Counted from the first letter of the stretch, positions 31,787-44,708 are shown. The stretch: DNA of 64,000 nt from Muscardinus avellanarius (GCA_963383645.1 OY726557.1:157359099-157423098), one strand, 5' to 3'. Notes: generated by a model not told the origin, from the sequence alone. A program made the numbers and translations.

Positions 31787-32460
31787 CTTCATTGCCTAAC
31801 TGGTTTCAGTGCCCCATTGCCTCTATGCTGATTCTGAATAAAAGGAAAGTCAGTCATAAACCTATGCTGGTTCTTTTTGGCATTTGAAGAAAGTACCATA
31901 ATTCTACAGTGTCCTGTAGATACAGTATCATGTAAAAGTATGATACTAAACAAGAGGCAGTTTCATTGGTATTTCAAACAGTTTGATAAAGTATGCACAG
32001 CTCTGGAAAAAAAAAACTGTCTTCCACTATCCCCACCCCTCATTACTGACAGGTAGCAGGAGGAATAAGGAAGTGGGAAGAAATAGAAGGGCTGCAGGAT
32101 TTATCCTATTTCTGTGAGCTCAGGCTTAAGTGACTACAACACTCATCAGTTTGGAGTTGGCAAATCTATGGTTTCTGTGATGTTACAAATAAGAACTTCT
32201 GTCCAAGCTCATCTTTGTGAAAACTCTATGGGTAAAAATGAAGAATGAAAGAACCCTTAAAGAGCAGTGATTCTGTCCTCCCCTCCTTGCTCATCCATCA
32301 GATAATCTTAAAAGCACAGGACAATAGTTGCTTCTCTTCTCTCCTTTCTGGTCTTTCTTCCATTGTGTTCAGCCTGCATTCCAAGATCCTAAATTATTAG
32401 GCCAAGGATAAGACAGAGGCTTTTCTGAGAAGAGCCACTGTTACAGGCAAGAACAGGTAG
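31787..32460. other. unassigned stretch
   Basis: No repeat or coding signal recognised. Confidence 0.4.
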
Positions 32461-32664
32461 AGCTGGGCATGGTGGCTAATTCCTGTAATCCAAGCTAAGA
32501 TAGGAGTATCAGAAGTTTGAAACCAGCCTTGGCAATTTATCAAGACTCTCAGCAACTTAGACCCTGTTTCAGAATTTAAAAAAAAAAATAAACAAAGGGC
32601 TGGAAGTGTAGCTTGGAGATATAACACTTGTGAGTTCAATCTCCAGCACAAAAAGAAAATAATA
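32461..32664 (+). mobile_element. B1-dID SINE (old)
   Basis: Starts agctgggcatggtgg, A-rich linker near 32577-32597, ID half 'gggctggaagtgtagcttgg' with 'gagttcaatctcc'. Confidence 0.85.
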
Positions 32665-34379
<1,715 letters not shown>

Positions 34380-34661
34380 ACACACCAAGACATGGATATT
34401 CAAAGAGATGTTTTATTAGAAAAAGAGGATCAGAGGATCCTAGGATCAGGGTGAGATTGGCTCATGAATAACCTCATAATGTTGACTTCCATTTTCTACA
34501 TTCTGGCCTCTGGCATAATAACAGACTCAATGGATGGGTATTAAATCATTCGACAGTTTATCTATGATATATTGATACTCTTCCTTCTTTGTTCTTCCCA
34601 ATCAAAATTTCATCATCCTAGATCCCACACCTGCTCTCTTTTCTTTAATACTCAATGTCCA

Positions 34662-34728
34662 GGTAATAAGCAGATCAGATATTGCAGATATCAGATAATA
34701 AGCAGGGTAATAAGCAGATCAGATATTG
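34662..34728. repeat. short local duplication
   Basis: The 23-mer starting ggtaataagcagatcagata occurs at 34662-34684 and again at 34706-34728, separated by 21 bp. Confidence 0.9.
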
Positions 34729-34774
34729 AATGAGGGAAGGTAAAGCTGGGAGAAAGAGAGAAGAAGCAAAGACC

Positions 34775-34900
34775 AACCAGCCTTCATCAAGCACCTGTCG
34801 TGTGCCAGGCACTTTATTAACTTACTCCTAAGAAATACTGTATGGCCTTATCCAAGCCCATGGCTTTATTGATGTGAAAGTGAGATTTTCCAAATTAAAG
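34775..34900 (+). mobile_element. MIR-like fragment
   Basis: 'catcaagcacctgtcgtgtgccaggcactttattaac' matches a MIR core block. The rest is diverged. Confidence 0.5.
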
Positions 34901-35102
34901 AGAGTTTTCCAGTGTTTTATAGAGCAGTTAGCGGAAATCAAAGCCAACACCAAGGACATCTTGATTCAGGTTAGTGTTCTATAGACTTTAACTCAAGAAA
35001 ATCTCTAAGGAGAAGCCTAAGGTTATCATTTTTAGCCAATATAGTATAATACTTTGGATAATTTAGTTAAGGCCAAAATAATTTTCCCCTAATTTTTAAA
35101 AT

Positions 35103-35311
35103 TTATGTGTGTGGGAGAGGTACTAGAGAGAGAATCAAGGGGCATTCTATCTTTAAGCTACATTCCCATCCCTTTTTATTTTTTGTTTTGAAACAGGTTA
35201 TCACTAGTTTATGAAGAGTCTCACTAAGTTGCTGAGGCTTGCCTTGAACCTGTGATCTTCCTGTCTCAGCCTCCCAAGCTGGTATTACAGACATGTGCCA
35301 CCATGCCCAGC
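35103..35311 (-). mobile_element. B1-dID SINE
   Basis: Reversed ID half near 35118-35170 and reversed B1 half ending 'ccaccatgcccagct'. Similar flanks (ttcccctaatttttaaa and ttctcctaagttttaa) are a diverged TSD. Confidence 0.88.
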
Positions 35312-35319
35312 TTCTCCTA

Positions 35320-36090
35320 AGTTTTAAGATCATACTATCTAGGTGAAATCTTACTTCATCTATCACAGGGTCATTGCTAGTAGCATGAAAATGTTGAACA
35401 TCCACCAACGAGTTGGTGCTGTGGTGATGAGCAGAAGCATAGACCAGATCCAGCCCAGACCTGTCAGAAAACTTCAGAAGCTCACTCTGCCTGTTATTCA
35501 CTGGCTTGTATAGGAGCATGATGATGTTTTGCTTTTTATGTCATTTTCTGTTCCATCTAGTGTTAATACTGGTACATTTGACTTTGGAGTCTAGTGAATG
35601 AAGCTCATCTTCCCAGAGTAAATTGTCAGTGAAATTTATCTCTCCAAAATTCTTATGCAATAAATTTGAATGGATGCTCAGATCTGTAGCTTCCACCAAG
35701 TTAGAGTCTTCTTAAAACAAAATCCTCTTAAAGAAAGCCGAATCATTGAAATCAGTGAGGGTTTTCCAGATCTTTCTGGCAATAGCCAGAAGGAAGATTC
35801 TCTTCCAGGTGTATAGCTTTCCAAGAAAAGTTATAGTCTACCAGGCAGAGTTCATTGAGTGAGATGACCATCGTTTTTGGCCATCCAGACAGGAGAAAGG
35901 GAAGCATGACCTAGGCCTGGCCAAGGAAGAGCCATCATTCATATGGTGAGGAGAACTGCATCAATGACAGGCATGAGATCCAGGTTGGAGTAATCCTGAG
36001 GCTATTTTTTCAAAGTATAGGCATACTCTACTGTGTGAAATATTTGCTTAAACAAATTTGAATTGGTGCTCATCACTTCCACTAAGAGTC
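35320..36090 (-). pseudogene. possible degraded coding relic, parent unknown
   Basis: On the minus strand one frame can be followed for about 210 codons with only four stops after the first, fewer than the roughly ten expected by chance. Its last part is open for 68 codons (35519 to about 35316, MLLYKPVNNRQSELLKFSDR onward) before running into a SINE. The residues look protein-like, but I recognise no domain and cannot name a parent. It could be a decayed processed pseudogene, a transposase relic or a chance frame. Confidence 0.25.
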
Positions 36091-36148
36091 CTAAAAATAC
36101 AGTAAAAGTCTAAAAATACAGTAAAAGTCCTAAAAATACAGTAAAAGT
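36091..36148. repeat. three 19-bp tandem units
   Basis: ctaaaaatacagtaaaagt repeats at 36091, 36110 and 36130, with one extra C between the last two. Confidence 0.95.
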
Positions 36149-36163
36149 TTAAAATATAGAGAG

Positions 36164-36363
36164 CGAGGCTGGGCGTGGTGGCACACACTTGTAATCCCAG
36201 AGCTTGGGAGGCTGAAACAGGAGGATCGCACAGGTTTGAAGCCAGCCTCAGCTACTGAGTGAGACCCTGTTTCCAAATAAAGTATAAAATAGGTCTGGGA
36301 GTATAGCCCTGAGATAGAAGAGCCCCTGGGTTCTACCCACAGCACCACAAAAAATAATATAAT
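36164..36363 (+). mobile_element. B1-dID SINE
   Basis: Starts gaggctgggcgtggtgg, ends 'gcaccacaaaaaataatat'. TSD aaaatatagaga at 36151-36162 and 36364-36375. Confidence 0.93.
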
Positions 36364-37270
36364 AAAATATAGAGAATGACCAAAGTTCAGCTGATCTTCA
36401 TTTCCATTGGGCCCAGTCATGGGTTCTTCAGTCCCTATATACATTAGGCTTAGTAGTGGTAAAGAAAGATCACGCTGTCAGGAGCTGGCATCCTCCCCTT
36501 GATTATTTGCATCAACTTCTTGCTTGCAAACTAGAAGTACAAAGCTTATCAGCTTTCAAGAAAATGGAGGACCAAACTCAAATTTAAGTGACAAAATGTT
36601 CCAGGTCACCTTCACTTATCCCTGGCTTTCTTGCTTGTCGTTATTTGTAGGCTCTAGCACTAAAGATACATTTTTGAAGGAAAAGTATTCTGCCTTGTTC
36701 ATTTATGTTATTTCCACAGTGTCTATGATAATGACATCATTAATCCAGTACCCACTAAACACTGTAATAAGAAACTCTCCTATGGTAAGACCATTTTTAA
36801 CAAAATTCTAAAAGATGAATGTTCTTCTCTCCTTTTCTCAGATAAAGATACTGAGGTTTGAGACGTTTCTTTAAATGCTCTGACTAGTAAATAACAAGGT
36901 CAGAATTCAAAACCACATCTTGCTAATTCTAAGCTTATACTTATGAGAATATACTCTCTGTCATATAGTACTTACCACAAAATAGATAAGCAATAGGTTA
37001 TTGTTAAATTGAGTTGAAAATAAGGGCAGTTCAATGAGCAGGTAGAAAATGGCAATCATTAAGCCAATACCTTCCCAAACACAAATTAAGTTATACTTAT
37101 TTCTGGTGTTTATCTTATTTCTCCAGCCAAAGGGAAAATACTAGAATATTCAATTCCTGGTTTATATAACCTGGTATTGTCCAAAGAGTAATATAATTAT
37201 AGTGAACATTCTGAAATTTTGTATTTAGTTGAAAAGCTCTGGTCTTCATTGTTTGTTTGGGTGTTTGGAT
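36364..37270 (+). other. unassigned stretch with L2 and MIR fragments
   Basis: An L2 3'-like block lies near 36690-36735 ('gttcatttatgttatttccacagtg') and a MIR-like block near 36835-36960 ('tcagataaagatactgaggtttgagacg...taacaaggtcagaattcaaaacc'). The rest is unassigned. Confidence 0.45.
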
Positions 37271-37475
37271 TTGTTTTGGGTACTGGGGACTAAACCCAGA
37301 AGTGTTCTAAGTCCAAGCTACATCCTCAGCCCATTTTATGTTTTATAATTTGAAATAGGACTCACTAACTTGCTAAGGGCTTTGCTAAGTTGCTGAGGCT
37401 GGCCTTAAGTTTACAATCTTCCTGTCTCGGCTTCTCAAGTACTTGGGTTACAGGCATGCACCACTACACCTGGCT
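37271..37475 (-). mobile_element. B1-dID SINE (old)
   Basis: Reversed ID half 'gggtactggggactaaaccc' and reversed B1 half ending 'ccactacacctggct'. Confidence 0.87.
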
Positions 37476-38076
37476 TGGAGGGTTCTGAATGCACTTCAGG
37501 CTTCCACTGTGTAATGATATCCATTCTCTCATAACAGCTACCCAGCAGACACATTCTGAAGCACCATCAACAATTAAAACTCATTCAAGAAGAACACAAA
37601 GTGCTGCCCAGGTCCTTCCATCACTAATGAGGAAGGTGCAAACCTTCCTCGTCATGCAATTAATGGAGTTTTCAACACATCCTTGGTATGTAGCAAACCC
37701 TCTCTGTCACATGCCTGCCAAGGCCTGTTTTCTAACCTAGAGGCTATTGTGTTTCACTTGCTGCATGTGCCATAAACACTGCTGACTTCATCAGCTATTG
37801 AGAACCTGGGTGCAGGTCTCCACAGGCAGGAAGCTTTGAACTTGACATCTATGTAGCACTGTGAACTCTACAATTTTCAGGCATTTCAAGGGGCTTACTA
37901 ATTAATTCAAAAAGTAGGGGAAGGGGCTGCCTGGCAAAGGCAGGAGGTGGCAGTAAAAAGGGAGGGAGCTTCCAAAACTATTGGAGTACTGGGAAGTTCT
38001 AGTTTCTTGGGAAGAGGCAAGTTTAACATCTTGCCATCAAACATTATCATCAATTTCTAACTTCTCAACACCATTT

Positions 38077-38077
<1 letters not shown>
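37476..38077. other. unassigned stretch
   Basis: An 83-codon plus-strand frame (37489-37740) shows no domain. No repeat recognised. Confidence 0.4.
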
Positions 38078-38118
<41 letters not shown>

Positions 38119-38131
38119 TGTGTGTGTGTGT
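38078..38131. repeat. (GT)n microsatellite in a SINE tail
   Basis: About 26 GT units with one TA interruption, immediately preceding the reversed ID half of the next SINE. Confidence 0.95.
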
Positions 38132-38317
38132 GGCACTGGGAATTAAACCCAGGGACTTTCTACCTCTGAGCGATACCCTCATCCCTATTTTTTATTCTTC
38201 ATTTTGAAATAGGGTTTCACTAAGTTTTGAAGCCTCACTGCCTAGCTGAGGCTGGCTGAGAACCTGTGATCCTCCTGTCTCAGCCTCCCAAGTACAAGTG
38301 TGTGCCACAATTTCGGG
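38132..38317 (-). mobile_element. B1-dID SINE
   Basis: Reversed ID half 'ggcactgggaattaaaccc' and reversed B1 half ending 'ccacaatttcgggct'. Confidence 0.88.
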
Positions 38318-38468
38318 CTGATTTTTTTATTTTGAAATAGGATCTAAGTTGCTGAGAGTCTCAATAAATTGCTAAGGCTGGCCTGGAGCTACTGCGATCA
38401 AACCTGCGATCATTCTATTTCAGCTCCTCAAGTACTAAGATTACAGGCATGAGCCACTATGCCTAGCT
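38318..38468 (-). mobile_element. B1-dID SINE, B1 half only
   Basis: Reversed linker 'ttttattttgaaatagg' then reversed B1 text ending 'ccactatgcctagct'. The ID half is missing, so the neighbouring SINE probably inserted near its linker. Confidence 0.78.
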
Positions 38469-38905
38469 GCAAGTTTTGTTTTTAAGGTTACAGAATTGTA
38501 TTTTGTGGAGAAATAAAAATAAATTAATAAGGTAAAAGCTGAACCACTCTTGAAGAAGTAGGAGCAAAGGGGCCGACATTGCCCTGAGTTTGTCATCCTC
38601 ATAGAACGCTTCATCTGCTATTGCACAGAGACTCTTAAAGGGTTCCAAAGAGGATTTTGAAAACAACTTCTAGTTTAATGATCTCTAATGGCCATCTTCG
38701 GATTAATATCCTATAACCAGTCATCTGTGTCTGGGTTCTCACAACTCATGCAGGTGCTGGCTCAGGGTGGTGCTCAGAAAAACCTGTTCTCCTGATCTTG
38801 ACCCAGTGTGAAAACTGTCCTGGCAGAGCAGTAAATGGGAAAGGGGACCAAACTTGTCACAGAGACTGAAACAGTAGCTCCAGGCCTGCTCTGGAGACTG
38901 TAAGA

Positions 38906-38973
38906 CACACTGAGCACACACTGAGTATACACTGAGCATACACTGAGCATACACTGAGTATACACTGAGCATA
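38906..38973. repeat. 11-bp tandem repeat, six units
   Basis: ctgag recurs at 11-bp spacing six times, with spacers cacaca, tataca or cataca. Confidence 0.95.
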
Positions 38974-39158
38974 ATTTTTCCTCTCCAAAGATGCCTAGTG
39001 GCATGATTCAGGAGTTGAGCTATGACTATATTAGAAAAAAATGAATGGATTGCAATTAATTTCCCCCAAAGAACATGATTATTTGGCAAATGGGTTCACT
39101 CTTGTGAACAAAGAGAGGCATTGCTATGTGCCAAGATTTGGTTGGTATGTGAGTCCAA

Positions 39159-39168
39159 GTGCGCGCGC

Positions 39169-39203
<35 letters not shown>

Positions 39204-39207
39204 GTGT
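39159..39207. repeat. (GC)n(GT)n alternating purine-pyrimidine tract
   Basis: Six GC steps lead straight into about 19 GT steps, a classic Z-DNA-prone composition. Confidence 0.95.
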
Positions 39208-39570
39208 AGACAGAGTCCTCTTTCTTTCTCCAAGCACTCTTCTGAGTCCCTTATCTTCCATTTTATGATTCTCTCCAAATACATTCTAGAAAATTCTCCA
39301 AATAGCTAACACACTTCTCAAAATGTATTTCTCCATCCTCACAGAGCAGCTTGTCTCAGGTCTTCCATAAAATGTTCTCTAGATATTCTGTTGTCTCCTA
39401 TAAACTTAGCACTTACCAGTCCTCCCCCACCTATTCTCTCCAGCCATGCAATCTTGCACTGTTAATTTTCTATTTGTGTCTGCCTCATCTCCCCAGCACT
39501 ATTAAACTTTCGTGGACTCAGGAAAATGTTGTATTTTTCTGAACCCCAGGTGCCCTGCAGAGTAGAGACT

Positions 39571-39670
39571 GTCCAACAATGAACAACACCATTTCTGAGT
39601 TCAAAAGATCTGGCTCTACCATTTATTAGCTGTGTGACTTTGATTTAGTTGGAATTCCCTGACGTGCTCC

Positions 39671-39672
<2 letters not shown>
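39571..39672 (+). mobile_element. MIR fragment
   Basis: 'gagttcaaaagatctggctctaccatttattagctgtgtgactttgatttag' is a well-preserved MIR core. It is cut off by the SINE T tract. Confidence 0.75.
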
Positions 39673-39674
<2 letters not shown>

Positions 39675-39710
<36 letters not shown>

Positions 39711-39764
39711 GTGGTACTGGGGTTCCTGGAAACCCTTCTACCTCTGGGTTACACTTCCAGACCT

Positions 39765-39811
<47 letters not shown>

Positions 39812-39915
39812 AAACAGGGTGTCTTACGCCAGCATAGCTGGCTTCGAACCAGCGCGATCCTCCTGTCTCCGCCTTCTAAGGGCGGGATTACAAGCCTGCA
39901 CCACCTCGCCCGGCT
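39675..39915 (-). mobile_element. B1-dID SINE, hairpin (type II) form, internal (AT)n
   Basis: 35-bp T tract, reversed ID half 'ggtactggggttcctggaaacccttctacc', an AT repeat of about 38 bp replacing the linker (39768-39806), hairpin centre, B1 end 'ccacctcgcccggct'. Confidence 0.92.
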
Positions 39916-40093
39916 TTTTTTTTTTTTTTTTTTTTTTTTGTACATGTTCTACCTAAGAGCTCCATTCTTAGCCTTTTTTATTTTTTATTGTAAAACAGGG
40001 TCTCAGTAAGTTGCTGAGGCTGCCCTGAACCTATGAACCTCCTGTCTCAACCTCCTAAGTACTGGAATTACAGGTATGCACCCTATGCCTGGT
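39916..40093 (-). mobile_element. B1-dID SINE (old, partial ID half)
   Basis: T tract, residual ID half 'ttctacctaagagctcc', linker 'tattgtaaaacaggg', B1 end 'caccctatgcctggtt'. Confidence 0.83.
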
Positions 40094-40309
40094 TCTCTAT
40101 TTTTAAAAAGTATATATTACTAATTAATATACAACAATGATGTGAAGGTAAAAGATACACAAAATGTCTAGGACAGAAGTTGGCCTATAGCAGCTATGAA
40201 TATTTTTGAGTCGATACTTGTAGAATGATGCTTAACTAATGGCATTAGGACCCATAGGAAAAATGCTGAGCAGGACACTGAGCTTTATGGCAGTTTTCCC
40301 TGAAATTTA

Positions 40310-40680
40310 ATTTTTTATTTTATTGATGCATCGTAATCATACATCTTGATGAAATTCAGGGTGGCAGAGGCACACATGCACACAGAACTCCTTGAGCCCT
40401 CCCCCAGTTCTCCTCCCCCTCCCTCCTTCCTGTGCTCAGCACAGCAACTGACTTTGATAAATTCGTGTGTGTACATCATGTCCACTGAGGTGTTTCCTCT
40501 CCCCCAACACATCTCCCTCCGTTACATCACCTTCTTCACTCCACTAAGGCTTCTCTTCCTTTGCCTGGAGTCCCCTCTAGGTCCCGTCTACTCCCTAGCT
40601 TCTGCATGTTAAGAAGAACATTTGACTTTTCACTTTTTGTAACTGACAAACCTCACTTAGCATGAATCTTTGCTTTCTTC
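40310..40680 (-). mobile_element. L1 3'-end fragment
   Basis: Plus strand starts 'tttattttattgatgcatcgtaatcatacatc' (reversed L1 tail), passes through the pyrimidine-rich stretch and ends at 'cctcacttagcatgaatc' (reversed ORF2 end). 5'-truncated. Confidence 0.82.
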
Positions 40681-41667
40681 CTTGTGTAAAAGGGTTTCCG
40701 GTGTGGTGTAAAATGGAAGATGGAAATGGTGTGATTAATCACAAGAACCTAGAAAGGTGTATCTTTAAGCAGAAAGCAAAAAGCCAGTCTTAGGCTTATT
40801 AGGGGAAACAAGGTGTGGCTGGGACATAGCCCGAGGAGAAAGGATAGCCTTGAGCCACTGACCCACATACTGGCACTTCTTGAGTTCCAGGAGTTCGCTG
40901 AGATCTGGAAAATAACAGGGAACCCTGATGGTTATGAGAAGCCAAGGATGCAGCAGCTTACCTAATGCTAAAGTTAGAAAGAATATGAAGAGTCATTGTA
41001 TCCAACCCCTGTTCCTTGAGCTCTGGGTTTCAGCACACTTCCCATGAGTATTAGCTATAGCTCCCAAGGCCAGGTAGGGTCTGACTATACAAGTTCTATA
41101 CAGGTTAAAGGAATATTGCATTGGATTCAGGACTAAAGGAATTCAGAGTTCCTTCCCAATGATCTCTTCAACCACTAAGCCAGAAAGCTGTCAAAGTTCA
41201 AATGATTTTATATGACAGGACTTGGGCTTGAACTGGGTTTTCAGTGGCAATAGCAGGAGCCATGGTCATTACCACAGCAGGCACTGCTGACACCGAGGCT
41301 AGAAGCCTGCTATGGTACTGGATTTGACACCCAAGAGGCCTCTCTCTTGAGGCAAATAGAGCAGTGTTTGCTTTCTCACAGCCACCTGAGGTTGTTGATA
41401 GTAGTCATTTGTACCCATGCCAGTAATCCACAGATTAGTTCAGAAGGGCAGTGCCACTCGTTTTCAGAGGGCACAGAACTGAAGTTGGAGGAATCCCAAG
41501 AAATTGGGAGCTTCAGGAAGACCACATGTGGAAGGCTGAGGGAGATGAGCCCTTCATTACCAAATAAACCACAAGTCATTGCTAGGGAGGTTTGTCCCTC
41601 TGAGTTGTCTGCCCACAGGACTCTCTGGGTGAAAATGGAGAAACCAGCCAACAAACATGTAAAGAGC
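40681..41667. other. unassigned stretch of 1 kb
   Basis: Open frames of 108 (plus, 41347-41673) and 92 codons (minus, 41376-41654) overlap almost fully. Neither has a recognisable domain or start context, so neither is called. Confidence 0.4.
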
Positions 41668-42080
41668 TGCTAAGCCTCACTTATAACTAAATAAATGCAA
41701 ATTAAAACAACAATGACATACCATGTCTTTCGCCTATCAGATTGGCAAAAATCTCATTTGATAATACCCTTGGCTGGCAACGATGTGAGCCAAAAGTCAT
41801 TTTCATACACTTTCCATGAAGTGTAAGTTGATGCAACCTCTGGAAGAGAATTCAGCATTACCTATCATAATTAAACAGGCACAAGGCCATGCAGTAGTAA
41901 CTTCCCTGCTAATAATTATCCTATGGCTGGTTGTATTTGCAAGAGCCTATCAATACATAATTATTAGGATATTCTTATCTGTAGTTTATAAGACAATGAC
42001 TATAAAGGAAACCCAAACATCTAACAATATTAAACTGGTTAAATATATGATAATGTGCTCATAATATTGGATACTTGAAT
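41668..42080 (+). mobile_element. ancient L1 ORF2/3' remnant
   Basis: 'taaatgcaaattaaaacaacaatgacatacc...atcagattggcaaaaatc' is the conserved ORF2 C-terminal region of old L1/HAL1. It continues as 'aaacccaaacatctaac' and a decayed 3' end. Confidence 0.7.
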
Positions 42081-42770
42081 GAAAGATACGGAACTGGAAG
42101 TCTGGAGAGAGACTAAAATGGCTGAAGTAGAGAGCACAGAGTGCAGAAATGAGAGGCTTTAATAGAAGGAGAATTTTGGAAATCAGTAGTAGCTTCCCCA
42201 CAGTATTTAGTAGAGTTCTGATCAAAACTCATGGGAGAAGATGCTACCCAAGACTGTGGAAAGGATTGCCTCTCATTCAAAAAGATGAGAGAAAACAGTG
42301 CATAACCTTCACCCAGGGCTGGGAATGGGCCTGTCATTCAACAACTCGACTGAAAAAAATCTTATAACACATAGAACATTACGTAGAGGGATTTGCAGCA
42401 GTGGGGACATTTGGCTCTAGACTATTACTTCAATCCCACCTAACAATCTTTAAAAGAAGGCCCAAAAGGACAACAGTTCTCCAAATACCTTGACTATGTC
42501 CCAGAACAAAACTAAAAAGTATTTATAAAAATAAAAACTATGCAGTACCCATCAAGGTAAAATAGGCAATGTCTAGCACTTAATCAAAGATTCCCAAGCA
42601 TGCAAAGATGCAGAAAAATATAACCCATAATGACGAAAGCCAATCAGTTATAACAGAAGAAAAAACTGAAACAGATGTAGCAATTAGCACACAAGAACTT
42701 TCGTTATTATAGTTGCACTGCTTATATTTAAACTGTTAAAGATTTTGATAGTCTAAAAAAGAACCGAATC
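42081..42770. other. unassigned stretch
   Basis: No repeat or coding signal recognised. Confidence 0.4.
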
Positions 42771-42935
42771 TGGCCAGGTGCACTGACACACACACCTCTA
42801 ATCTCTGTCAATGGGCGGCTGAGACAGGAGGATGGTGGGTTTGAGGCCAACCTCAGCAACTTAGCAAAAACCTCAGCAACTTATCCAGACCATGTTCCAA
42901 AGTAAAAATGGGTGAAGATGTAGCTCTATATCTAC
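42771..42935 (+). mobile_element. B1-dID SINE (old)
   Basis: 'ggccaggtgcactgacac' start, duplicated 'cctcagcaactta' in the centre, ID half reduced to 'gatgtagctc'. Confidence 0.75.
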
Positions 42936-42939
42936 AGTA

Positions 42940-43506
42940 TGTATAGCAACTAGAACCTTCACACACTGCTAATAGAAATATAAAATGGCACACTAATTTG
43001 GAAAGCACTTTGGCAGTTTCTCAGAAGGTTGAAGATGCACTTGCCACATATTCCAGCTATTCTACTCTGAAGCATTTACACAAGAGAATAGGAAGCGTAT
43101 GGTCATAGGAAGTTTTATACACACATGCTCAAAGCAGCTTTAATTGTAATAGTAAAATCCCAGTAATACCCCAAACATCCACTGCTGAGATACTCAATGA
43201 ACAAATTTTGACCTACCCATATAATGGACTGCCATCAGCAGTAAAAAAAGAATAAACTATTGATATACTTGAATTAATATCAAAATAATTTCTAGTGAAA
43301 GAATCCAAAGAGAAGAGAGTAAAGACTGGCAAATTCCACTTATATAAGACTCTAGACAGACTTGCAGCGACAGAAAAGTTAGTGGTTGCCTATGGATGAG
43401 AGAAAGAGTGGAAAGAAAACAGAAGAAAAGGCTATAAAGGGCATGAAGAAACTTTTGTAGGGATGATGGATATGACTGTTGATTGTAGTGATGGATTCAT
43501 GGGTAT

Positions 43507-43557
<51 letters not shown>

Positions 43558-43640
43558 CATATATATGTCAAAATTTCTCAACTTGTATACTTTAAGTAGT
43601 TCGTTATGTGTCAATTATATCTCAATAAAGCTGTTAAAAA
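42940..43640 (+). mobile_element. ancient L1 3' region
   Basis: In order: 'aacccttcacacactgctaatag', 'tttggaaagcactttggcagtttctcag', 'cacatgctcaaagcagc', 'tacccatataatgg', 'gtggttgcctatgg', and near the end 'tcaattatatctcaataaagctg'. A GT repeat sits at 43511-43553. Confidence 0.75.
43511..43553. repeat. (GT)n microsatellite
   Basis: About 21 GT units inside the ancient L1 3'UTR. Confidence 0.95.
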
Positions 43641-43915
43641 TAAAAGGTTGGGTTATAGTGCTGAAATAGAAAGACCTTCAAAATATGTTATGAACAGAAG
43701 AAAATAAATGCAAAGCAATGTGTATGGTGGGTTTCCTCTGAGTCACTTGACCTCTATCTAAAATACAGCATTTCAAATGTGTAAAATTTTTGGAAATAAA
43801 AGCAATAAATTAACAGCTGCTATCTTAGGAAGATAGCATACAAGGACGTATTTTAAAATCTTTTTGAACTATCCAAATTGTCTTACAATATGCATTTTAT
43901 TTAAAGTAAATGTTA

Positions 43916-44106
43916 GCCGGTGTGGTGGCACACGCTTGTAATCCCCGCGCTTGGGAGGCAGAGACAGGAGGATCGCGCAGGTTCGAAGCCAGCCGCGCGC
44001 GCTGGCTTATGAGACCCTGTTTTCAAATAAAAATGTAAAAATAGGTCTGGGAGTGTAGCCTGGAGATAGAAGGGCTTCCTGGAACCCCAGTACCACCAAA
44101 AATAAA

Positions 44107-44150
<44 letters not shown>
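43916..44150 (+). mobile_element. B1-dID SINE, hairpin (type II) form
   Basis: Starts gccggtgtggtgg, hairpin centre with a longer (GC) loop 'gccagccgcgcgcgctggct', ID half 'ttcctggaacccc', tail of AAAT and AAT units. Perfect TSD aaagtaaatgtta at 43903-43915 and 44151-44163. Confidence 0.96.
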
Positions 44151-44153
<3 letters not shown>

Positions 44154-44220
44154 GTAAATGTTAGCTATGGTTACCTGAGCAGTAAAATTGAGAAATATTT
44201 TTGTATTAAAAGATTTTTTT

Positions 44221-44412
44221 CATGCCGGGCATGGTGGCACATGCTTGTAATCCCCGCGCTTGGGAGGCGGAGACAGGAAGATCGCGCAAGTTCGAAGCCA
44301 GCCGCTCTGGTTTAAAAGACCCTGTTTCCAAATAAAAAAGTATAAAAATAGGTCTGGGAGTGTTGCCCGGAGGTAGAAGGGTTTCCAGGAACCCCAGTAC
44401 CACAGGGAAAAA
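44221..44412 (+). mobile_element. B1-dID SINE, hairpin (type II) form
   Basis: Starts gccgggcatggtgg. TSD aaaagatttttt at 44208-44219 and about 44413-44424. One arm of the hairpin is mutated (gctctggttt). Confidence 0.95.
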
Positions 44413-44458
44413 AAAAGATTTTTTCAAAATATTAAGTCTATTTTTTAAAAGAAGTTGA

Positions 44459-44665
44459 CCGGCATGGTGGCGCACGCTTGTAATCCCAGCATTTGGGAGG
44501 CTGAGACAGGAGAACTACACAGGTTCAAAGCCAGCCTCAGCTACTTAGTGAGGCCCTTTACAACTCAGTGAGACCCTGTTTCAAAAATAAATAATAAAGA
44601 AAGAGGGCTGGGGATGCTGCTTTGAGATAGAATGCCCCAGTGTTCCATCTCCAGTACCACAAAAA

Positions 44666-44706
<41 letters not shown>
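44459..44706 (+). mobile_element. B1-dID SINE, type I ID half, (AAAT)n tail
   Basis: Starts ccggcatggtgg. The ID half ends 'tgttccatctccagtacc', then about 13 AAAT units. aagttga flanks both sides (44452-44458, 44707-44713). Confidence 0.94.

Positions 44707-44708
<2 letters not shown>

Larger units (their letters stand above)
38469..39570. other. unassigned stretch with two simple repeats
   Basis: It contains the 11-bp repeat at 38906-38973 and the GC/GT tract at 39159-39207. The long minus-strand frames here (38739-39089, 38774-39004) come from reading through the 11-bp repeat. Confidence 0.5.

Noticed and set aside
38739..39089. 116-codon minus-strand frame as a repeat-containing protein
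   Set aside because: The repetitive part is the 11-bp minisatellite, which is open in two frames by composition.
41347..41673. 108-codon plus-strand frame as a gene
   Set aside because: An almost fully overlapping antisense frame exists, no domain is visible, and there is no promoter, splice or conservation evidence.
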